DNA of 64,000 nucleotides, from NCBI GenBank assembly GCA_963575745.1, contig CAUYUJ010014613.1, positions 309,548 to 373,547 of the forward strand, in the 5' to 3' direction. The translations under genes and the position numbers were made by a program. The notes beneath the pieces were generated by a model, which worked only from the letters and a program-made list of their open reading frames with translations, made no database searches and had not been told where the DNA came from. Of this stretch, positions 19,228 through 30,096 are shown in pieces. The stretch comes from Prorocentrum cordatum (Eukaryota > Sar > Dinophyceae > Prorocentrales > Prorocentraceae). Within the stretch, counting starts at the first letter, position 1. Each line of letters begins with the position of its first letter.

Positions 19228-22060
19228 TACTCAGCAATCCTGGGGCGCTCAGGTGCCGTCCGCTCGCGCAGAGCGGCATGGTGCTGTGCATCTTGGGTCG
19301 CGGTGCGCGGCCGCTGCCGGCGCACCGTGCGCTCAGTCGCGGGACCAAGCAACCCTGTGACGCTCAGGTGCCGTCCGCTCGCGCAGAGCGGCATGGAGCT
19401 TTGCATCTTGGGTCGCGGTGTGCGGTCGGCCGCTGCGCCCGCGCACCGTGCGCTCAGTTGCGCGACCAAGCAACCCTGTGATGACGCTCAGGTGCCGTCC
19501 GCTCGCGCAGAGCGGCACGGAGCTGTGCATCTTGGGTCGCAGTGTGCGGTCGGCCGCTGCGCCCGCGCACCGTGCGCTCAGTTGCGGGACCAAGCAACCC
19601 TGTGACGCTCAGGTGCTGTCCGCTCGCGCAGAGCGGCACGGAGCTGTGCATCTTGGGTCGCGGTGTGCGGTCGGCCGTCGCGCCGTCGCACCGTGCGCTC
19701 AGTTGCGCGACCAAGCAACCCTGTGACCGTGCGCTCAGTTGCGCGACCAAGCAACCCTGTGACGCTCAGGTGCCGTCCGCTCGCGCAGAGCGGCACGGAG
19801 CTGTGCATCTTGGGTCGCGGTGTGCGGTCGGCCGCTGCGCTGGCGCACCGTGCGCTCAGTTTTCCGCAACCAAGCAACCCTGTGACGCTCAGGTGCCGTC
19901 CGCTCGCAGAGCGGCGTTGGAGCTAGCACTTTCGGGTGGCGGTGTGCGGTCGGCTCCCTCGGCTGGGGGTCTGCGCCGGCGCGCTGCGCACCCAGCTGTC
20001 CCGAGCAACCCTGTGACGCTCAGGCGCCGCCCGCTTGCTCAGAGCGGCGTGGAGCTAGCACTTTCGGGTGGCGGTGTTTCAGTCCGCCCGCGCTCCTTTG
20101 TCTGGGGGCCCGTGCCGGCGCATCCAGATGTCCAGAGCAATCCTGTGACGCTCAGGCGCCGCCCGCTCGTTCAGAGCGGCGTGGAGCAAGCACTTTCGGG
20201 TGGTGGTGCACGGTCGGCTCCCTCGGCTGGGGGTCTGCGCCGGCGCACTGCGCACCCAGCTGTCTCGAGCAACCCTGTGACGCTCAGGTGCCGCCCGCTC
20301 GCTCAGAGCGGCGTGGAGCTAGCACTTTCGGGTGGCGGTGCACGGTCGGCTCCCTCGTCTGGGGGTCTGCGCCAGCGCACCGCGCGCCCAGATGTGCCCA
20401 GCAACCCTGTGACGCTCAGGTGCCACCCGCTCGCTCAGAGCGGCGTGAGGCCAGCTTGCATTTTCGGGTGGCGGTGCACGGTCGGATTCCTCGTCTGGGA
20501 GTCTGCGCCGGCGCACTGCGCACCCAGATGTCGCTCAGAGCGGCGTTGGAGCTAGCACTTTGGGTGGCGGTGCATGGCTGGCTCCTTTGTCTGGGGGCCC
20601 GTGCCGGCGCACTGCGCATCCAGATGTCCAGAGCCATCCTGTGACGCTTAGGCGCCGCCCGCTCGTTCAGAGCGGCGTGGAGCTAGCACTTTCGGGTGGT
20701 GGTGTACGGTCGGCTCCCTCGGCTGGGGGTCTGCGCCGGCGCACTGCGCATCCAGACATCCGAGCAACCCTGTGACGCTCAGGTGCCGCCCGCTCGCTCA
20801 GAGCGGCGTGGAGCTAGCACTTTCGGGCGGCGGTGCACGGCCGGCTCCCTCGTCTGGGGTCTGCGCCAGCGCACCGCGCACCCAGATGTGCCCAGCAACC
20901 CTGTGACGCTCAGGTGCCGCCCGCTCGCTCAGAGCGGCGTGGAGCTAGCGCTTTCGGGTGGCGGTGCACGGCCGGCTCCCTCGTCTGGGGTCTGCGCCAG
21001 CGCACCGCGCACCCAGATGTGCCCAGCAGCCCCGTGACGCTCAGGTGCCGCCCGCTCGCTCAGAGCGGCGTGGAGCTAGCTCGCATTTGCGGGTGGCGGT
21101 GGACGGTCGGATTCCTCGTCTGGGGGTCTGCGCCAGCGCACTGCGCATCCAGACGTCCCGAGCAACCCTGTGACGCTCAGGTGCCGCCTGCTCGCTCTGA
21201 GCGGCGTTGGAGCTAGCACTTTCGGGTGGCGGTGTGCGGTCGGCTCCCTCGGCTGGGGGTCTGCGCCAGCGCACTGCGCACCCAGCTGTCCCGAGCAACC
21301 CTCTCCTTTGTCTGGGGGCCCGTGCCGGCGCACTGCGCATCCAGATGTCCAGAGCAATCCTGTGACGCTCAGGCGCCGCCCGCTCGTTCAGAGCGGCGTG
21401 GAGCTAGCACTTTCGGGTGGTGGTGCACGGTCGGCCCCCTCGGCTGGGGGTCTGCGCTGGCGCACTGCGCATCCAGATATCCGGAGCAACCCTGTGACGC
21501 TCAGGTGCCGCCCGCTTTTCCGCTCAGAGCGGCGTGGGAGCTTGCACTTTCGTTGGCGGTGCAAACGGTCGGCTCCCTCTTCTGGGGGTCTGCGCCATCG
21601 CCCGCGCGCAAAGATGTGCCCAAAGAAAAGAATACAGACAAAGGCCCGCACAAGCACCACAACCAAGTGCCCCAAAAACAAAACAAAAAACAAGACAATC
21701 AGCAACGCTGTGACGCTCAGTGCCACCCGCTCGCTCAGATCGGCGGTGAGGCCAGCTAGCATTTCGGGTGGCGGTGCAAACGGTCGGTTTCCTGTCTTGG
21801 GGTCTGCGCCGGCGCACTGCGCACCCAGATGTCCCGAGCAACCCTGTGACGCTCAGGTGCCGCCCGCTCGCTCAGAGCGGCGTTGGAGCTAGCACTTTGG
21901 GTGGCGGTGCAGGGCTGGCTCCTTTGTCTGGGGGCCTGTGCGGACGCACTGCGCAGTCAGATGTGCCCTGCAACCCTGTGACGCTCAGGTGCCGCCCGCT
22001 CGCTCAGAGCGGCGCGGAGCTAGCACTTTCGGGTTGCTGTGCACGGCCGGCTCGTGCTTC
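19228..22060 (+). repeat. Satellite, about 115-135 bp units, about 20 copies
   Basis: Tandem units are marked by CCCTGTGACGCTCAGG followed by CCGCCCGCTCG(C/T)TCAGAGCGGC, a GGTGGCGGTG block and CTGCGCCGGCGCACTGCGC. Early units (19228-19880) and later units (from about 19900) are two subtypes. An A/C-rich insert of about 100 bp lies at about 21610-21710. Frames through it are Arg/Ala/Pro-rich and not coding. Confidence 0.8.
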
Positions 22061-22480
22061 CTCGTCAGTGGGGTTCGCGCCAGCGCGCCGTGCATCTGGA
22101 TCCTGCAACGCAGGCTTCAATTGTTGCACCCAGAGCTTCTTCCTGTGCTCCCTGACAGGCCAAGCCCCTGGAAAGGAGCTGCGCTACCGTGCTCCCGGAC
22201 AGGAGCGGCGCCCGAAGTTCTCTAGCAGGAGTCGCGCCTGTGTGCCTCTCGGGCGGCTCCGTGGCGTGGCGGTGCGCCGGCGCGCTCCCCAGCAACAGCC
22301 TGTCGGCTGTCTGCCAGTTTTCTGGCGCCAGCACGCCAGAATGCCAGGTTCGGAAAGCGCGACCGGCCCAGACTTACATTCAGGGCGCAACTGTGTGTGC
22401 TCTGGCCCTGGTGGGCCCAAATTCGCATTCCGACGCGCAGGTCGCGCATTCGTGTCGCTACCGTCCTCAGATGCGCAGTC
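22061..22480 (+). repeat. Degenerate short-hairpin repeats
   Basis: Contains GCTCCCGGACAGGAGC-like hairpins and a CTCCCCAGCAACAGCC segment that also occur after the A1 repeat of element E (50760-50880). No gene seen. Confidence 0.45.
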
Positions 22481-23250
22481 TGCGCGTGGATCCGCAGAGT
22501 AGCGTTGCGCCGTGTGGTGACCCCTGCTGCCAACCCGCGTGCGTCACGCTTGGCCCAGTTGCGCCCCCTGCCTGGCGCACTGCGGCATCTGCCCCCTGCT
22601 GCCAGCCTGCGCTTGGCCCAGTTGCTTCAATGCAAACTTCCTTTGCGCCCCCTGCCGTGCACAGTGCGGCGCCTGCGCCACGCTTGGCCTGGTTGCTGCA
22701 GTGCGGCATTCTTTGCGCCCCCTGCTGTGCGCAGTGCGGCGCGTCTCGCCCCTGCTGCCAGCCTGCGCCATGCATGCCCTGTTTGCTACAAGGCAGCGTT
22801 TCTTTGCGCCCCCTGCCTTGCGCGGGTGGCGTTTGCCCACTGCTGCCAACCTGCGCACACTAGGCCCGGTTGCTGCAGTGCGGCGGTTCTTTGCGTTCCC
22901 TGCCTTGCGCAGGGCGGCGTCTGCCCCTGCGGCCAACCTGCGTCGGCCCGGTTGCTGCAGTGTAGCGTTCTGTGCGCCCCCTGCCTTGCGCAGTGCGGCG
23001 TTTGCCCCCTGCTGCCAACCTGCGCCGCGCTTGGCCCGGTTGCTGCAGTGCGGCGTTCTGTGCGCCCCCTGCCTTGCGCAGTGGGGCGTCTGCCCCCTGC
23101 TGCCAACCTGCGCCGCGCTTGGCCTGGGTGCTGCAGTGTCGCATTCTATGCGCTTCTGCCTAGCGCAGTGGCGCGTCTGCTCCCTGCTTCCAGCCTGCGC
23201 CCACTTGCGCTGACCGATCCAGCGTTGCATTCTGTTCACAGTCTTGCACT
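22481..23250 (+). repeat. Satellite, about 75-90 bp units
   Basis: About nine units of GCCCGGTTGCTGCAGTG...CGCCCCCTGC...GCGCAGTGCGGCGT...CTGCTGCCAACCTGCGC. Cys/Ala-rich and Arg/Ala-rich frames cross it and are not called. Confidence 0.75.
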
Positions 23251-24404
23251 TTTGGCGCTGGCGCGCGTGGCGTCGCAGCTGTGGCGCAGCTACTCCAGCG
23301 TCACGTTTCAGAATCACATCCTGAGCATGCGTCCGCGTTTCTGGCGTGTGCGCACCCAGATTCGCGATTGTGGAACATTTTGGCCAGTTCTGCCGCTGAG
23401 GCGCCAGAATTGCATTCTGAGCTCGATTTTGCAAGTTTCGCGCTCCGCTGGATTTGCATTTGCAGCTCAGCTTGGCTTTTGCGTGTTTTTGCGTTGATAA
23501 TTGCATTCTGAGCTCGATTTTGCGTTTCTGGCGCCTACGCGCCCAGATTCGCAACAGCCGCGCGGTTCGGCCAATACTGGCGACGCCGCGCCCAGAATTG
23601 CATTCTGTGCTCGTTGTCCTGCGCGCCCAGATTCGCAATTGCTGCGCGGTTTCAGCCAATCTCAGTGCCGGCACGCCGAGGATTGCATTCTGAGCTCGTT
23701 TTCTCTTTTCCCGTGCCTGTGTGCCGAGATTCGTTCTTGCGGCGCGTTTGGACACTTCTGGCGCCGACGCGCTCAGAATTGCATTCTGAGCTCGTTTTCG
23801 TTTCTGGCGCCTGCCCGCCCAGATGCGCAATTGTAGCGCGTTTTGTCCAATTCTGGCGCCGACGCGCTGAGAATTGCATTGTGAGCTCGTTTTTGTTTCC
23901 GGTGCCTGCGCGCCCAGATTTGCAGTGCAGCGCGTTTCGGCCAATTCTGGCGCCGACGCGCCCAGATTTCCATTCTGAGCTCGTTTTCGCGTTTCTGGCG
24001 CCTGCGCGGGCGGACTCGCAATTACGGCTCGTTTCGGCCAATTCTCGCGCCGATGCGCCTAGATTCGCGATTGGTGCGCAACTCTGGCACCAACACGTGC
24101 AGGGTTGCATTCTGGGTTCGTTGGCGCTTCTCGCGCACTCGCGTCTTGATTGGCAATTGCGGCGTGTTCGACGTTCTGACCTTGATTTCCTTTTCTGCCG
24201 CCAGCGCGCCCAGATGCAGAAAATTGCAGCAATCTGCGCCGCAGATCTGCAGATTCGTTTAGTGTTTCCAGCGGTATGATTTTGGCCATTCTAACGCAAG
24301 CGCGCGTGAACTTGCATGCTGAGCCCGATTCGCATGCTCAGCGCCCGAGCGCTCAGATTCGCCATTGGCGCCCAGAATCATTCAGCTCTGCCCGCCCACA
24401 AGCG
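23251..24404 (+). repeat. Alternating palindrome array
   Basis: Repeated GCGCCCAGAATTGCATTCTGAGC and GCGCCCAGATTCGCAATTG-type motifs about every 60-80 bp, separated by TTTCTGGCGCC. It ends at the truncated YR gene of element G. No gene. Confidence 0.7.
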
Positions 24405-24975
24405 CCGCTCAGTGCTGGCGCTCCTGCGTGCCCCAGCCGGCGAGCTGGCCGACACGGCGCGGCTGGTGCGGGGGGCAGAGAAGGCTGCGGCTGGGCACCT
24501 CCGCCCACGCGTTTGGGCGTCGACGTCGCAGACGCGGGACCTTATCACGTGGACGTGTGGCGCAAGTCGGCATGACCTCGCGCTTTCGTGGGCGGTGACA
24601 AGACACTTCTGCTTGCGGTACTCCGAGACGCTAGCTCTTGGCTCATCTGCCGCGCCATTTAGGTTTGAGCGGGGCGGAGCAGAATGTATTCTCACGTTCG
24701 TTCGCAGAAAATGTTACAAGACACCGGTGGATGTCTCGCGAAAGTGTCTGTGCGCAGACGGTGCGCATCTCTTGTGTGGCGTCTGCGCGCTGGCAGAAGC
24801 AGCGCAGACCATGGCAGAGCTTTTCTCGCACATTCGCTACGCAGAAGCACTCGGCTTCCTCAAAGCAGGAGCCGTTGCGCTTGGCTTACCTCAAGCGCCA
24901 CACTGGGGAACGCAAGCGTTTAGGCGCGGGTTTGCCAATGATGCACTTCGCTTTGGCGAACCTTCAGCGCTTTTC
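24405..24975 (+). pseudogene. YR gene of element G, left part
   Basis: A 5'-truncated YR core. It keeps LRYSE with the first catalytic Arg, the RRKCYK hairpin Lys and the CxC-x7-CxxC cluster. HxxR reads QAFR, so the conserved His is Gln. The frame stops being homologous at ALF (codons over GCGCTTTTC), exactly where element C begins. The missing Trp-Tyr end is at 29851-29973. Confidence 0.8.
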
Positions 24976-25017
24976 ATCGCCCCCAAATCGCGAAGCGATT
25001 TGGGGGGCAGGAAAATC
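24969..25017 (+). other. Left-end module of element C, delta type
   Basis: GCTTTTC at 24969-24975 (from the target YR gene), a delta palindrome with GAA loop, and GAAAATC at 25011-25017. Confidence 0.75.
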
Positions 25018-25420
25018 TCCAGGGAGGTTGCTCGTGGCCTCTCCGCCTCTTGGCCTCTCGGCGTCACTGCCTGGCAGTGCCCTTGTGGCACGGCGGATTG
25101 GGGGGGTCCCCTCTGTGCTAATAAGCTGGGGCCGCGCGCGGCTGGCGGACCGCGGCGTGGGGATGCCATGTCGTCTCCTCTCCTCGCTTCTCCGGCTGGC
25201 TGGTTGGCGGTTGTGCGCGCGCGGGGGCGAAGGTTGTCGCGCTTCGCGGCGCGGCCTCGGGGGGCCGTGCCTTGGTGGTGCGTGGTTGCGCGACGATAAA
25301 TGCGCTTCGCTGCTCGTCGTTGGCGGGCTTCCGTGGTGTCTGGCCCGCAGGACGGGCGTGGTCGAGAAATGCTTTCTCTGGCCCGCAGGACGGGCGTGTC
25401 TCTGGCCCGCAGGACGGGCG
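24976..25420 (+). repeat. A1 repeat of element C
   Basis: 445 bp matching 29208-29652, ending at GCAGGACGGGCG. It includes triplicated GGCCCGCAGGACGGGCG words near its right end. Confidence 0.85.
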
Positions 25421-27083
25421 GACTCGGTTGGTAGCTGATTTGCGCAATGGGTTTCCCCTTCTGGGTGAGATTCCGCGCAGTGGCGTGCTGCCGCAGATTC
25501 CGTACGCAAAGTGCTCGGAATCTGCATCGGGCTTGCGGGCGCAAGCCAGCGCTCTGAATGAGGACACGCTCCGCCGCGTGCGGCGACCGGCCGGTCTGGA
25601 GGATGCGGTCCGAGCGGTCTTCGAAGCTAAGTGTAAAAAGGAGGTCAGCGATGGCCATGCGAGGTGGCGCTCCTTGCCTGGCAATTGCGTTCTCACTGCG
25701 CGCTTTCCGGCCGGCGAGGGTTGGAAGGATAATTCGCGCCGGGTGCGCTGTATAGACGACTTTTCGGCATCGCGTATAAATGCCGCAGTATCTGTTGGGG
25801 AAACAATCCAACAGGATACGCTCGACTGTTTCGTAGCCGTGCTCTGTGAAGTCATCCAGCGAGGTGCCGGCGGAGCCGCGCTGCGGAAAGAAGATTTCGT
25901 GGCAGCTTTTAAAACTCTGCCCCTGGCTAGCTCCCACCTCCACTTCGCTGTGGTACCGTGGGCGTCGGCCGACGCCCAGGGGCAGGGTCTGCAGCTTCTT
26001 GCCTGCCCTTTCGGAGCAATAGCTTCGGTCTACAATTGGGAACGCTTCGGCTCAGCAATCAGATCAGTTCTGGCGCAGCTGTTTTTCGTAGTGTTTCTGA
26101 GATTCGTAGACGACCTCTTTGGCGCCGACGCAGTCTGTTCGGACGCGCCAGCTCTCGCCACACCAGCTGGCGCCAGCGAGGTTGCGCGCGAGGTGGTCGA
26201 GGACCTACTCGGCTGGGAACTCGATGCCACGAAGCGGGTATCGGATTCCAAGAGTGCCTCAGTTTTGGGCGTAGAGGTGGAAATCGATTCCCCCGGCCAG
26301 GCGCTGCATTTGGAGATTGGCGCCGCCAAGCTGGCGAAGTGGGATTCGCAGATCCGCGCCATCTTGAGGCGCAATGCCTTGCACCCTGCCGAGGCGAAGA
26401 AGCTCGCCGGGAGATTGAATTGGGGTGCTTCTTCTGTCTTTGGCCGCGCGGCCCGGGTGCATTTGGCACCACTTTTCGCACAAGCATCGGGGGGTTCCTC
26501 GAAGCTGTCAGGGCGCGTGAAGCGTTCGCTCCTTTGGTGGCTGCGCTTTCTCAGTTGTGTGCCGCGCCGCACGGTTCTGTGCACGCAGCCATCACGCCTC
26601 AGGTGCATTGTTTACTCAGATGCCACAGGGAGCGGCAGTCTGGCATGGGTCGTCTGCCTACCCAGTCGGCGTCTGTGGTCTGCTTCTGTGGTGCCCGCGG
26701 CCGTTTGGCGTTGGGCACGCTATCGGAAGAATCAAGTGGCGACCTGGGAATTAATGGCTGCGATCTGTGCTCTCCACTGGCTGCTCAGCCAAAGGCTGGG
26801 CGATCTGGAAGTTTTATTGTTCGTTGACAACACGACTGCGCTCGGCACTCTCGTGCGCGGCTCTTCCAGACAAGTCGATTGGAACGATCTCATTGGAGAT
26901 CTTTGGCTGCGCGTTGCCCAGGCCGGAGTGCTCCTGTGCAGCTTTTACGTTCCGAGCCATTTTAATTTGGCTGATGCGCCTACGAGGCCACAGCAAAAAT
27001 ATGCAGCGCTGGAGGCGATGCAAACAGCAGGTTTCGCAGAAGTGCCATGGAGTGTCCCGCCGGATGCCCCCTGGCAGTCTTAA
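25421..27083 (+). CDS. RT-RNase H of element C, N-terminally truncated
   Basis: About 553 codons are homologous to other RTs. The open frame extends back into A1 (from 25272), but that part is repeat-encoded. Present: the CIDDFSA block, motif A KEDFVAAF, motif C FVDD, and RNase H acidic residues in YSDATG, TWELMAA, FVDNTTAL and LADAPTRP. Missing: roughly the first 150 residues and all of gag. The core is uninterrupted, so an active polymerase is possible if expressed. It ends in TAA, with a 348-bp spacer without recognisable gene before YR. Confidence 0.8.
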
Positions 27084-27431
27084 TTTTTCGGCCCGGCGGT
27101 TGCGTGGTGGAAAAAATGCGTCCACGCCACCGTCCTCTGGTGTCGCCTTAGTCTGGTCTGCTGCGCCAGGAGAAGCCCCAAGAGGCTGGGGCCGGAGTCT
27201 ACGCGGTATTTTTGGCTTTCGGATCGAAGCTGTGGAAACCATGCTGCCTCCCAGTCTGCAGCGCTGGCAAGGAACAGCAGAGCGTGATCTTCAGGCGTTT
27301 CCTTTCTAGGAAGGCGGCATATCGATCGATGGGTTTACGTACGTACATCGTGCACATTCAGCAGCACTGCGGCGCAAGATCGCGGCTCTGTCTCCGTGGC
27401 CTGTTTGGCGCAAGCTTGAAAGTTCCGCTCA

Positions 27432-28976
27432 ATGCTTAATTTCGTTGATGAGAGCCGGGCCAGGGCCGCTGCTGCTGCTGCTGCTGCATCAGGCTCGTCG
27501 CAAGCCGCCCATCCTGCAGTGGCCGAGGTGCCAGCTGCGTTTTCAGGTAATTTGGTTCGTATTCTCAGGCAAGTGTCCGCAGTCGTTCCGCCCGGTGCGC
27601 CCATTGATACATTGTGTTCTGGTTTGGCGGCTGCCGGAGCGTCGCGGGCAGAGGATTTTTGCGATATTGGTCCTGAGGAGGCGCAACTCGTTTGGCGGCC
27701 TCTGTCTGGGTGTTCGCGCGACTTCCTCAGTAGATTTCTGCAGTTATGCGAGGTGGAGCGGCGGCAAAATCAGCTCCGGGCGGCCTCTGTAGCGCTGCCT
27801 GCTGCGCGTCCTGCAGAGCAGACTGAAAGCGGCAGCACCACAGCACATGGCCTTGTCCGCGGGCGTGGTGCTCAGGACGGTGCTGCCGAGAGAGGTATGG
27901 CAGCTCTGGCGCTGTTGGCGCACGCGCGGCGCAGTGGGCAGGTGCTTGGGCCTACGGTGCTCGCAGGCGCTGTCAGAGACATGGCGAAGTTGCCGGATTC
28001 CCCATTCGAGGAAGACAGAGTGTTGCCCCGGGCTGCTGCAAAGCGAGCGCGGTATTCGGGAGCAGACTCCATGGAGTTCGAGATCCGCGCCGTCTGGCTC
28101 GAATTCTGTGGGTGGCGCCGCAGTGCCGCGCAGTATGCCAGCGCAGTAGAGCTCTGGGGTGAGGCGGCCGCCATCAGTACAGAGGCGCCGTGGCCACCTG
28201 GGTATTCCACGGTCTGCGTCTTCTCAGGTCTCTTCCGCAGCAGTGCCTCTCTGGGCCGATATGTGTCGCACATTCGTTCGGTGCTCCACCTGCTGCGGGT
28301 ATCAACCGGCGAGCTCTCGGACACGGCGAGGCTCGTGAGGGGAGCAGAAAAAGCTGGTGCAGCTTTTCAACGGCCGAAGAGTTGGGCATCGGGGTCGCAG
28401 ACACGCGCGCTCATGCAGTGGGCGTCGCGCTCAGGGCGTCGTGATCTGGCCCTGTCTTGGGCAGTGTCGCGCCACTTTTGCTTGAGGTATTCTTCCGAAA
28501 CTTTGGCTCTGGGTTCAGGCAAGGCGTCCTTTCAATTCAGCAGCCGCGATGGTCATTTTCAGTGCACGGTGACGTTCACTCGGAGGAAGAGCTACCGCGT
28601 TCCCGTTGAAGTCGCGAGAAAGTGCGTCTGCTCTGGAGATGCAGAAATCTTATGCGGAGTATGTGCCTTGAAGGAGGCGTGCGCGGAGCACGCGGTCCCA
28701 TTTGGGCATATTTCGTATTCTGAAGCGCTGGCCTTCTTAAAAGCTGGTGCAGTGGCGCTAGCTTTGCCGCAGGCTCTCCACTGGGGCACGCACGCGTTTC
28801 GCAGAGGATTCGCAAACGATGCCCTCCGGGCCGGCGGCGTGTCTGCGCTGTTCTGGTCGGGCGGCTGGAAGGGGCTCGCTGCGTTTGGGTATGCTACGGC
28901 GCAGGCCCGAGGCGAAGTGGCCGCCGCGGAGTGGCTGGTGGAGCACTCGGACTCGAGTGGCGGCGAGAGCGGCTAG
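27432..28976 (+). CDS. Tyrosine recombinase of element C
   Basis: 514 aa and uninterrupted. An alanine-rich N-terminus is followed by a conserved SRYVSH-like region (about residues 240-330) and a catalytic core with Arg about 352, Lys about 386, His about 454, Arg about 457, Trp about 479 and Tyr about 487. The first box reads RYSSE, one Ser longer than RYSE elsewhere. CxC-x7-CxxC is intact. It probably integrates the element at TTTTC. It is the best-preserved YR on the plus strand. Confidence 0.85.
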   Translation: MLNFVDESRARAAAAAAAASGSSQAAHPAVAEVPAAFSGNLVRILRQVSAVVPPGAPIDTLCSGLAAAGASRAEDFCDIGPEEAQLVWRPLSGCSRDFLSRFLQLCEVERRQNQLRAASVALPAARPAEQTESGSTTAHGLVRGRGAQDGAAERGMAALALLAHARRSGQVLGPTVLAGAVRDMAKLPDSPFEEDRVLPRAAAKRARYSGADSMEFEIRAVWLEFCGWRRSAAQYASAVELWGEAAAISTEAPWPPGYSTVCVFSGLFRSSASLGRYVSHIRSVLHLLRVSTGELSDTARLVRGAEKAGAAFQRPKSWASGSQTRALMQWASRSGRRDLALSWAVSRHFCLRYSSETLALGSGKASFQFSSRDGHFQCTVTFTRRKSYRVPVEVARKCVCSGDAEILCGVCALKEACAEHAVPFGHISYSEALAFLKAGAVALALPQALHWGTHAFRRGFANDALRAGGVSALFWSGGWKGLAAFGYATAQARGEVAAAEWLVEHSDSSGGESG

Positions 28977-29087
28977 GCACGCTCGCATGCAGTGGGTGCT
29001 GTCTGGAAAAAAACCGTGCGAGACGCACCTGTGCTCTCACGGTGCCTTTCGGCTCCTTGCCGCCAGCCTCGGCCCTCCTGGATGCAG

Positions 29088-29850
29088 TGGGCCCTTGGGG
29101 TATTCCAGTCGGGACCAGCCTGGCGGCGCCGTGTGTCTCCTCAGCCCAACGCAGGTGCGGGGGGCGCCGGCCTGCTTCTTCTGTGCTGACCGCACGCAGA
29201 GATTTTCATCGCCCCCAAATCGCGAAGCGATTTGGGGGGCAGGAAAATCTCCAGGGAGGTTGCTCGTGGCCTCTCCGCCTCTTGGCCTCTCGGCCTCACT
29301 GCCTGGCAGTGCCCTTGTGGCACGGCGGATTGGGGGGGTCCCCTCTGTGCTAATAAGCTGGGGCCGCGCGCGGCTGGCGGACCGCGGCGTGGGGATGCCA
29401 TGTCGTCTCCTCTCCTCGCTTCTCCGGCTGGCTGGTTGGCGGTTGTGCGCGCGCGGGGGCGAAGGTTGTCGCGCTTCGCGGCGCGGCCTCGGGGGGCCGT
29501 GCCTTGGTGGTGCGTGGTTGCGCGACGATAAATGCGCTTCGCTGCTCGTCGTTGGCGGGCTTCCGTGGTGTCTGGCCCGCAGGACGGGCGTGGACGAGAA
29601 ATGCTTTCTCTGGCCCGCAGGACGGGCGTGTCTCTGGCCCGCAGGACGGGCGTGCTCATTTTCGAAAGCCCACCCTCGTGCCACCCTGGGTTTGTTGTGC
29701 GGTTAGCGGGCGCGGTGCCCCCTGCCAGGCTGGGCCCTTGGGGTATTCCAGTCGGGACCAGCCTGGCGGCGCCGTGTGTCTCCTCAGCCCAACGCAGGTG
29801 CGGGGGGCGCCGGCCTGCTTCTTCTGTGCTGACCGCACGCAGAGATTTTC
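29088..29850 (+). repeat. B1-A2-B2 repeats of element C
   Basis: B1 29088-29207 and B2 29731-29850 are 120-bp copies, both beginning TGGGCCCTTGGGG and ending GATTTTC. A2 29208-29652 copies A1. A spacer of 78 bp separates A2 and B2. Confidence 0.85.
29201..29249 (+). other. GATTTTC-palindrome-GAAAATC module, delta type (B1/A2 of C)
   Basis: Complete arms at 29201-29207 and 29243-29249 around the delta palindrome; candidate recombination site. Confidence 0.75.
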
Positions 29851-29973
29851 TGGTCCGGGGGCTGGAGAGGTTTAGCAGCTTTTGGCTACGCGACGGCCCA
29901 GTCAAGGGGCGAAGTCGCCGCAGCACAATGGCTGGCTGAATATTCTGATTCGAGCGGCGATGACGGCCCTTAG
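29851..29973 (+). pseudogene. YR gene of element G, right part
   Basis: Continues the codons lost at 24975: SGGWRG with the conserved Trp, AFGYAT with the nucleophile Tyr, and a Ser/Asp-rich end, stopping at TAG 29971-29973. The two halves are separated exactly by element C. Confidence 0.85.
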
Positions 29974-30096
29974 TCACGCTCGGATGCAGTGGGCGAAGAA
30001 AATAATTGTCTTCCGAGCGTATCAGCCATGTCTGGCGTGTCTTCTCTCACCGCCTGTCGGCTGCTGGCCGCCTGCCTGGCTCCTCCTGGATGCATT

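Larger units (their letters stand above)
24976..29850 (+). mobile_element. YR retrotransposon C with complete split direct repeats
   Basis: Structure: A1 24976-25420, RT-RH, YR, B1 29088-29207, A2 29208-29652, spacer, B2 29731-29850. A1 and A2 are 445 bp each with few differences; B1 and B2 are 120 bp each. The insertion splits a YR codon series at TTTTC: the left half ends at 24975 and the right half resumes at 29851. gag and the RT N-terminus are absent, directly abutting A1. The near-identity of the repeats implies a recent insertion. Confidence 0.85.

Noticed and set aside
24976-29652. LTR retrotransposon with 445-bp LTRs
   Set aside because: No integrase, protease or primer-binding site; a YR gene and a B1A2B2 right end are present instead.
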